Shown in pieces: positions 58,964 to 64,000 of a stretch of DNA of 64,000 nt. Both the position numbers and the translations under genes were made by a program. The stretch is from WHSW01 sp963705955 (GTDB taxonomy: Bacteria > Actinomycetota > Thermoleophilia > Solirubrobacterales > 70-9). Numbering within the stretch: position 1 is the stretch's first letter; each line of letters begins with the position of its first letter. The notes under the pieces are model-generated. The model did not search any database. It was not told the origin of the DNA and saw only the letters and a list, made by a program, of their open reading frames with translations. The DNA is taken from the NCBI GenBank assembly GCA_963705955.1, contig CAVPLH010000005.1:310001-374000 (forward strand), written 5' to 3'.

Positions 58964-60141
58964 ATGAGCACCACCAACGGTAACCCTCGCCGCTCCTACG
59001 GGACCGGCGGCCTCTACGCCCGAGCCGACCGCCACGGCCGCGAGTCGTTCTATGGGATCTGGCGCTCGAACGGGCGCAGGGTCAAGCGCCGGATCGGACC
59101 CAAGCGCGTCAACGGGTCCGGCGGCGGGCTGACCCGAGCGCAGGCGGAGGCCGAGTTGCGCCGCCTGATCGCGGCGACGCAGGCGAAGCCGCCCGCCAGC
59201 GACCGGCTCTCGGTCGAGCAGGTGGCCGAGCAGTACATCGCGCACGCTGAGCGCCAGGGGCGGAAGCCGTCGACGCGGGCGAATATCGAGTCCGAGACAC
59301 GCGTTCACCTTGCTCCGTTCTTTCGGGGCCGACCCTCGACGCCATCGAGCCCGAGGACGTGGCCGACCTGGTCGCCGCTTTGGAGGCGAAGGGGCTCGCC
59401 GCGAAAACGATCCGCAACGTGATCGCGACCCTCTCGGCGCTGTTCAACTTCGCTATGTCGCCCCGGCGGCGATGGGCGACCGCGAATCCGTGCTCCGGGG
59501 TGGACCTCCCCGCCGTCCTCGAGGCGACGGAGATTCGGTTCCTGACGGTCGAGGAGGTCGATGCGCTAATCGCGAACGTCCCACCCGGCATGTTCGCCGC
59601 GCTCGACCGGGCGATGATCCGCACCGCCGCGATGACCGGGCTGCGCAAGGGTGAGTTGGTCGCGCTGCGGTGGGCTGACGTGGACTGGCTCGCGGAGCGA
59701 ATCCGGGTCCGCCGCAACTACGTCCGGGGCGAGTTCGGGACCCCGAAGTCCAAGCGCTCGACCCGGTCGGTGCCGATGGCGCCCGAGGTCGGCGGCGAGT
59801 TGGAGCGGCTGTTCCAGGGGTCGCAGTGGCAGGCCGACGACGATCTGGTCTTTGCTCACCCGGCGACCGGGGGGCCGATGCCAAAGGCGAACATCACCCG
59901 GCGAATGCGAGCCGCCCTGACGGCGGCACGGCTCGACTCGACCCACCGCTTTCACGATTTGAGGCACACGTTCGGGACGCGGATGGCGGCGGCAGGGGTG
60001 CCCCTGAGGACGATCCAAGAATGGCTCGGACACCGCGACCTGACGACGACGCAGCGCTACGCCGATTACGCCCCGAGCGCCCGTGAGGCCGAGATGGTCG
60101 CCGCCGCCTTTGTCGTGGTTCCGTTCGTGGTTCCGTTTTAA
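58964..60141 (+). CDS. tyrosine integrase (frame break at ~59320-59332)
   Basis: N-terminal part in one frame (RSYGTGGLYARADRHGRESF, SAM-like domain VEQVAEQYIAHAERQGRKPS to HLAPFF). The rest continues in another (TLDAIEPEDVADLVAALEAK on). Catalytic residues all lie in the second part: Arg in TGLRKGELVALRW, HDLRHTFGTRM, LGHRDLTTTQRYADY. A one-base loss splits the gene; joined, it is about 392 residues, normal for tRNA integrases. The gene ends 75 bp before attR and its last codons (VVVPFVVPF) are made of the arm repeat. Confidence 0.92.
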
Positions 60142-60162
60142 GCGAATCTCAGAGAACATGAG

Positions 60163-60200
60163 ATGACCTCACCCGCTTGACAGAGGGCAATATGACCTCA
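60163..60200 (+). repeat. 9-bp direct repeats between integrase and attR
   Basis: ATGACCTCA at 60163-60171 and 60192-60200, 29 bp apart start to start, 17 bp before the attR core. Candidate binding sites for the excisionase or integrase arm domain. Confidence 0.5.
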
Positions 60201-60216
60201 GCGCAGGTCGCGAAGA

Positions 60217-60241
60217 CGGTTCAAATCCGGGCGCCCCGATT
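60217..60241 (+). repeat. attR: 25-bp direct repeat
   Basis: Perfect copy of 51117-51141. The rest of the tRNA is absent here, as expected for the displaced end. Followed by a 7-bp hairpin (60248-60266) like the one after the real tRNA. Confidence 0.93.
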
Positions 60242-60750
60242 ACACAGTCCCGCTTGCACAGCGGGATTCGCCGCGTCCGGGGTCGGGCGAGGTACCAATG
60301 AGGTAGCAATCGTGACCGCCGACGGCGAGCTGCACGAGATCGACTGGGTGCTCTCGGAGAACCTGGCCTGGGCGTTGCGGGTGGAGGGGATCGCGGCGCG
60401 AAGCCCAGGCCCCCCACGAAAGCGCCCCCTAAGCCGGCCTGCCGCCTGCGGCTGTTGGCAGGGCCTGGGTCCAGACGGTGGAATGGAAGCGCGCGTGGCG
60501 GCGGCCCGTCCCGCGTGCAGGCCGAAAAAGGTGGGGCGAACCGCCAAGGGGGTCAGCGGCCCGCCCCAATGCCGGACCGTATCCATCGCGTACCCGATTT
60601 GCTCGCCCACCGCTCCAATCGGTCCGCGCGGGGCGACGCAGAACCCCCGCATCGCCTGAGTTGCAGACCGGCTGACCCGAGGTACCGGGGCGACTCGATC
60701 GCCACCCATCTGACTCGACCCGGACCCCTGTTTCATATAGAGAGAAAGCG
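60242..60750. other. non-coding region beyond attR with second attP-like arm
   Basis: No gene is supported. Hairpin TCCCGCT/AGCGGGA at 60248-60266, then GGTACCAAT at 60291, mirroring the hairpin and GGTTCCAAT that follow attL. A 9-bp inverted repeat CCCAGGCCC / GGGCCTGGG (60404-60412, 60461-60469) encloses a structured GC-rich segment. A short open frame at 60312 (VTADGELHEIDWVLSENLAW) may be a relic. Confidence 0.5.
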
Positions 60751-61413
60751 CTAACCCAGGAGATCGAGGACACCCTTGGTTGCGAAGTAAGCGCCGACCA
60801 CGCTGAAGACGAGGGTCAGGCCCGCGCGCTGATGGTTCAGCATCGAAGCTGATATCCGGCCGATCACGGCGCGGGCGGTGTCGGGGCGGCGGATGCTTGC
60901 GACGAGCGCGCAGAACGGGATCGCCAGCCAAATCGCATCGAAGACGAGCACCGCGACGAGTCCGCCGGCCAAAGCCGGGTCGCTGTCGGCGATCGCGTTC
61001 AGGCCGAGCAGATAGAGCAGCCCGGGAAGATGAGTAGCGACGCCGGCCGCGGCCGCTACCCGCAGCGACGGGTTGCGCAGCCGTCGGGTCACGCGTGAGT
61101 CACCTTTTGAATGCCCGATCCGCGAGACACCTTGCACTCGACCGGTGGCGATGCCCGCGGCGAAGCCCAGCGCCGCGGCGCCGCCCGCGAGCTCGATCAC
61201 CCCGTTCACGGTCGAAGTACCGGGCTCCCGTCCGACTCCGTGCAGGACGAGCACCACGATCGCACCGCTGATTGCGCTGATCGCAAGGCCGGCGACCGTG
61301 TAAGCCGCCAGCGGCCGCCGGGGCGTCGACGACGAAAGCAGCGCATAGACCGCGGCAAGGGCGGTGGGACGGAATGCGCAAACCACCGCCAGGGCGAGCG
61401 CTTCGAGGCTCAC
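60751..61413 (-). CDS. Sap/GAP-like multi-pass membrane protein
   Basis: 220 residues, about six helices: LEALALAVVCAFRPTALAAV, LAAYTVAGLAISAISGAIVV, HLPGLLYLLGLNAIADSDPA, AVLVFDAIWLAIPFCALVA, LTLVFSVVGAYFATKGVLDL. Resembles the actinobacterial GAP (Sap, sulfolipid-addressing) family linked to lipid export, itself LysE-like. GTG at 61413. The transported substrate is not known. Confidence 0.8.
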   Translation of the reverse strand: MSLEALALAVVCAFRPTALAAVYALLSSSTPRRPLAAYTVAGLAISAISGAIVVLVLHGVGREPGTSTVNGVIELAGGAAALGFAAGIATGRVQGVSRIGHSKGDSRVTRRLRNPSLRVAAAAGVATHLPGLLYLLGLNAIADSDPALAGGLVAVLVFDAIWLAIPFCALVASIRRPDTARAVIGRISASMLNHQRAGLTLVFSVVGAYFATKGVLDLLG

Positions 61414-61653
61414 GGCTCAGCGGGTTCCCGAATACACATCGTGAGCAACGATGACGAAGGCGTCAGAGCACGGGGCCCGGGGGCGCTGTGCCGGCACCGG
61501 TACTCCTGCATCGGGACGTCGCCGGCGGCCGGCGCCGCCATCACGGGGTCGACGATTCGCCTAGCAGCTCGTCCTCGGCCAACCGCGCGACCGCCGCCGG
61601 CGGCGGGAGGCTGGTCAGATCACAGGAAGCTCCGAACAGAACCATGCGCTCGA

Positions 61654-62556
61654 TCATGGTGTGATGCCTTTCTCGGTTCGTCGTGGGAGGTCTGCGAAGC
61701 GTGGCGAGGGCAGGCCCGTGACCCCGGGCCGGCAACGAAAGATCGCGCCCGCCTGCGGCTCGTCGCCAGGCCGCTCGCAGTCGACCCATGACGTCGTGAT
61801 GTACAGGTCGCCGCCGTCGCCGCCGCCGAAGGCCACGGAGGTGGGATTCGAGGTCGGCAGCTCTACGACGTCGTCGAGCGTGCCGTCCGCCCGGTAGCGG
61901 TGGACCGCCCCGGCTCGTCCCAGTGCCACCCACAGCATGCCGTCACCGTCGACGGTCATGCCATCCGGCCAGAGCTGGTCGCGGCTGAGGTCGAGGAACC
62001 GCCGGCGACCGCTGAGCGCACCGGTCGCAGCGTCCAGGTCGAACATGTCGACGACGCAGAGGCCCGTGTCGGCGAGGTAGAGCCGCCCGCGCGGCTCATC
62101 GAACGCCGGCCCGTTGGGGATGGTCAGACCGTCGACGACACGGGTCGCCCGCCCCTCGTCGACCCGATAGAGCGCCCCGTTTCGCGGGCGCTTGTCGAAG
62201 GCCATCGTGCCGACCCAGGCGCGTCCGCCACCGTCGACCTTGATGTCGTTGGCGCGGTTCTCGGGCCTCTCCTGCTCGATCGGGATTCGCAGATCCAACT
62301 TGCCCGTCCTGCGGTCGAGCACCGCGAGGCCCTCCGGGCTTGCCACCACCGGCTCGCCCGTCGCGCCGAGCACCACGCCACCCGGCTGCCCGGCGGTGCT
62401 CCAGGAGCTGTGCTCAGAGGACTCCGGATCAAAGCAATGCACCCGCTCTCCTGTGATGTCCACCCACCACAGGCGGACGGTCGCGGCATCCCAAATCGGA
62501 CCCTCGCCGTGCTGCGCCCGCACGCTCAACGCGACCTCGACTGCCGTATCGCCCAC
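61654..62556 (-). CDS. SMP-30/gluconolactonase-like protein
   Basis: 300 residues, six-bladed beta-propeller. Metal ligands are recognisable in HGEGPIWDAATVRLWWVDI (Glu), RANDIKVDGGGRAWVGTM (Asn), IPNGPAFDEPRGRLYLADT (Asn) and WPDGMTVDGDGMLWVAL (Asp). Hydrolyses sugar or other lactones with Ca or Zn. ATG at 62556; divergent from the oxidoreductase, 98 bp between starts. Confidence 0.93.
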   Translation of the reverse strand: MGDTAVEVALSVRAQHGEGPIWDAATVRLWWVDITGERVHCFDPESSEHSSWSTAGQPGGVVLGATGEPVVASPEGLAVLDRRTGKLDLRIPIEQERPENRANDIKVDGGGRAWVGTMAFDKRPRNGALYRVDEGRATRVVDGLTIPNGPAFDEPRGRLYLADTGLCVVDMFDLDAATGALSGRRRFLDLSRDQLWPDGMTVDGDGMLWVALGRAGAVHRYRADGTLDDVVELPTSNPTSVAFGGGDGGDLYITTSWVDCERPGDEPQAGAIFRCRPGVTGLPSPRFADLPRRTEKGITP

Positions 62557-62654
62557 GCCGCGGGCCCCCTTTACCCGGTGCCTGCGAGACGCCCGGACCC
62601 ACGAGGCCGGCCAGGAGGTGCGACGCTACGAACCTGCCCACTGATGACCTCGAT

Positions 62655-64000
62655 GTGACCGTGATCGGCGCCGGGCCCGCTGGCGTCGTCGCTGCGTTGC
62701 GTGCGGCGCGACTCGGAGCTCGAACGGCCCTCGTCACGCGCGACGAGCTCGGGGGAATGGCCGCCAACGACGGGCCGGTGCCGGTGCGGACCTTGGCCCA
62801 CGCGGCGCGCCTGATGCGGGAGGCGAGGCAACTCGGACGCTACGGGATCAGCGCCGGCGAACCCAAGCTCGACTATCGGCGTCTGCTGGCACGCGTGCGC
62901 GAGGTGACGGGCGACGTGCGCGCCCACGCGCTCTTGCGCGACGAGCTCGAACACGCCGGCGTGACCCTCTACGAACACGCTGGAACCGCGCGGTTCGTCG
63001 AGCCGCACGTGATCGAGAGCGATAACGGACCGCGACTGCGAGCCGCAAACATCATCCTGTGCACCGGCGGCGTGTCGCGGCAGCTCCCCGTGCCCGGCTT
63101 CGAGCTGACCTGCACCCACAGCGACGCGTGGCGCCTCGAATCGGCTCCCGACTCGCTGCTGGTGATCGGCGCCGGTGCGACCGGGGTTCAAGTCGCCTCG
63201 ATCTTCAACGCCTTCGGATCGCGGGTCACCCTGTTCGAGGCCGCCCCCCGCATCCTCATGAGCGAGGACGAGCAGGTGTCGGGAGCGATGAGCACGGCGC
63301 TGCAGACTTCCGGCGTCCGTGTCCTCGAGGGCGCCGGAACGATCGAGCGCTTCGAGCCATCTCCCGCCGGAGTGCGACTCGTCTATTCCCGACGCGATGC
63401 AGCGGTACAAATCGACGCGACCCTGGTGGTGGTCGCCGTCGGGTGGGTCGCGAACATCGGCCCCCTCGACCTCCCGGTCGCCGGCGTCGAGACCGACCCC
63501 CGCGGCTACATAAAGGTCGATTCCCAGCTCCGCACGACCGCCCGAGGCATCTACGCCGCCGGGGATGTCACCGGTCACCTCATGGTCGTGCACGAGGCAG
63601 CGCGCGAGGCCTACCTCGCAGCCACCAACGCCACCGTCGGAAGGACCGAGGTTCTCCCCGCGGAGGTAAGCCCTCTGGGCAGCTTCACCGACCCCGAATA
63701 CGCCTCTGTCGGGCTCACTGAGGCGACCGCTCGCGAGACCCACGACGTGGTCGTGGGGGAAGAGGGCTTCGAGTCGATGCCGCGCCCGATCATCGACGGT
63801 CGCCCAACGGGGTTCTGCAAGCTCGTCGCCGACCGCGAGGAGCACAACATCCTCGGCTGTCACATCGTCGGTGAGCGGGCCGTCGAACTCGCCCAGCTGG
63901 CAGCGCTCGCGGTCGCGTCGGGGACGAAGGTCGAGCAGCTCGCACTGGTTCCTTTCTCGTTCCCCACCTACGCCAACGCGCTCGGACGCGCCGCGGTCAG
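62655..64000 (+). CDS. FAD/NAD(P)-dependent oxidoreductase lacking the redox Cys pair (3' partial)
   Basis: At least 448 residues, open at the window end. FAD motif VTVIGAGPAGVVAALRAARL, NAD motif LLVIGAGATGVQVASIFNAF, second FAD motif RGIYAAGDVTGHLMVVHEAA and the C-terminal dimer domain (NILGCHIVGERAVELAQLAA): lipoamide-dehydrogenase/mercuric-reductase architecture. Where the CxxxxC disulfide normally lies the sequence is LGGMAANDGPVPVRTLAHAA, with no Cys. The start is uncertain: AGGAGG at 62613 is followed by no in-frame ATG/GTG until 62655; CTG at 62634 is possible. Confidence 0.88.
   Translation, partial: MTVIGAGPAGVVAALRAARLGARTALVTRDELGGMAANDGPVPVRTLAHAARLMREARQLGRYGISAGEPKLDYRRLLARVREVTGDVRAHALLRDELEHAGVTLYEHAGTARFVEPHVIESDNGPRLRAANIILCTGGVSRQLPVPGFELTCTHSDAWRLESAPDSLLVIGAGATGVQVASIFNAFGSRVTLFEAAPRILMSEDEQVSGAMSTALQTSGVRVLEGAGTIERFEPSPAGVRLVYSRRDAAVQIDATLVVVAVGWVANIGPLDLPVAGVETDPRGYIKVDSQLRTTARGIYAAGDVTGHLMVVHEAAREAYLAATNATVGRTEVLPAEVSPLGSFTDPEYASVGLTEATARETHDVVVGEEGFESMPRPIIDGRPTGFCKLVADREEHNILGCHIVGERAVELAQLAALAVASGTKVEQLALVPFSFPTYANALGRAAV

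Larger units (their letters stand above)
51117..60241. mobile_element. integrated element (genomic island) in tRNA-Pro(CGG)
   Basis: About 9.1 kb between two identical 25-bp copies of the tRNA 3' end (51117-51141 and 60217-60241). The attR side carries a tyrosine integrase (frame-broken) and an excisionase-like gene. Inside are a serine recombinase, an HNH endonuclease, small phage-like proteins, an IS110 remnant and cargo genes (exported repeat protein, flavin-type oxidase, SnoaL-like). Gene density is low and orientation mixed, unlike the flanks. No structural phage or conjugation genes are seen, so it is a decayed or satellite-like element. Confidence 0.88.

Noticed and set aside
62571..63863. 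430-residue minus-strand open frame at the right end
   Set aside because: Shadow of the oxidoreductase on the plus strand, which has two nucleotide-binding motifs and continues past the window.

Overview
The window is about 64 kb of very high-GC DNA with GTG and TTG starts, GTGA/ATGA gene overlaps and zinc-type (C+) versions of S14, L36 and S4. This points to a high-GC actinobacterium. The exported protein with SADI/GADI-type repeats, the SnoaL-like proteins starting MSQENVEIVR and the Glu/Ala/Pro tails on several ribosomal proteins suggest class Thermoleophilia (Solirubrobacterales-like). That placement is inference.

Region 1 (1-21.4 kb) holds the rplA-rplJL-rpoBC and rpsL-rpsG / fusA-tuf blocks. 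The first is broken between rplA and rplJ by an antisense clpP and a divergent SRPBCC-ArsR pair. The second is broken by two minus-strand membrane-protein genes between rpsG and fusA. Between rpoC and rpsL lie a cystathionine beta-synthase and a cystathionine gamma-lyase/synthase (reverse transsulfuration), a small membrane protein and a HAD-like protein.

Region 2 (21.4-38.8 kb) is the S10-spc-alpha supercluster: rpsJ-rplCDWB-rpsS-rplV-rpsC-rplP-rpmC-rpsQ-rplNXE-rpsZ-rpsH-rplFR-rpsE-rpmD-rplO-secY-adk-map-[methyltransferase]-rpmJ-rpsMKD-rpoA-rplQ. infA is not at its usual place after map. Three intergenic gaps (before rplC, secY and rplQ) carry 7-bp repeat arrays of the type AGCTNNC in opposed orientation, ending directly at the start codon where a Shine-Dalgarno sequence would be expected.

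Region 3 (38.8-51.1 kb) is ordinary chromosome: truA, a short-chain dehydrogenase, surE-ligA, a ZIP metal transporter with an iron-box-like operator, a DacB-type carboxypeptidase, a patatin-like protein, a long-chain acyl-CoA synthetase, small proteins, a membrane-anchored DsbA-like protein, a VTT/DedA-like protein and tRNA-Pro(CGG).

Region 4 (51.117-60.241 kb) is an integrated element in the 3' end of tRNA-Pro, bounded by a 25-bp perfect direct repeat. It carries a frameshifted tyrosine integrase and an excisionase at the attR end, a serine recombinase, an HNH endonuclease, small phage-like proteins, an IS110-family remnant and cargo. An attP-like arm just beyond attR suggests a second, decayed element in tandem.

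Region 5 (60.2-64 kb) holds a Sap/GAP-like membrane protein, an SMP-30/gluconolactonase-like protein and the start of an FAD/NAD(P) oxidoreductase that runs off the window.

Single-base frame breaks in rpoB, fusA, rpsC, the rplA tail and the integrase suggest residual indel errors in this assembly, although each could be real. Many genes show a TANNNT hexamer 6-10 nt before the start codon and no Shine-Dalgarno, the signature of leaderless transcripts.
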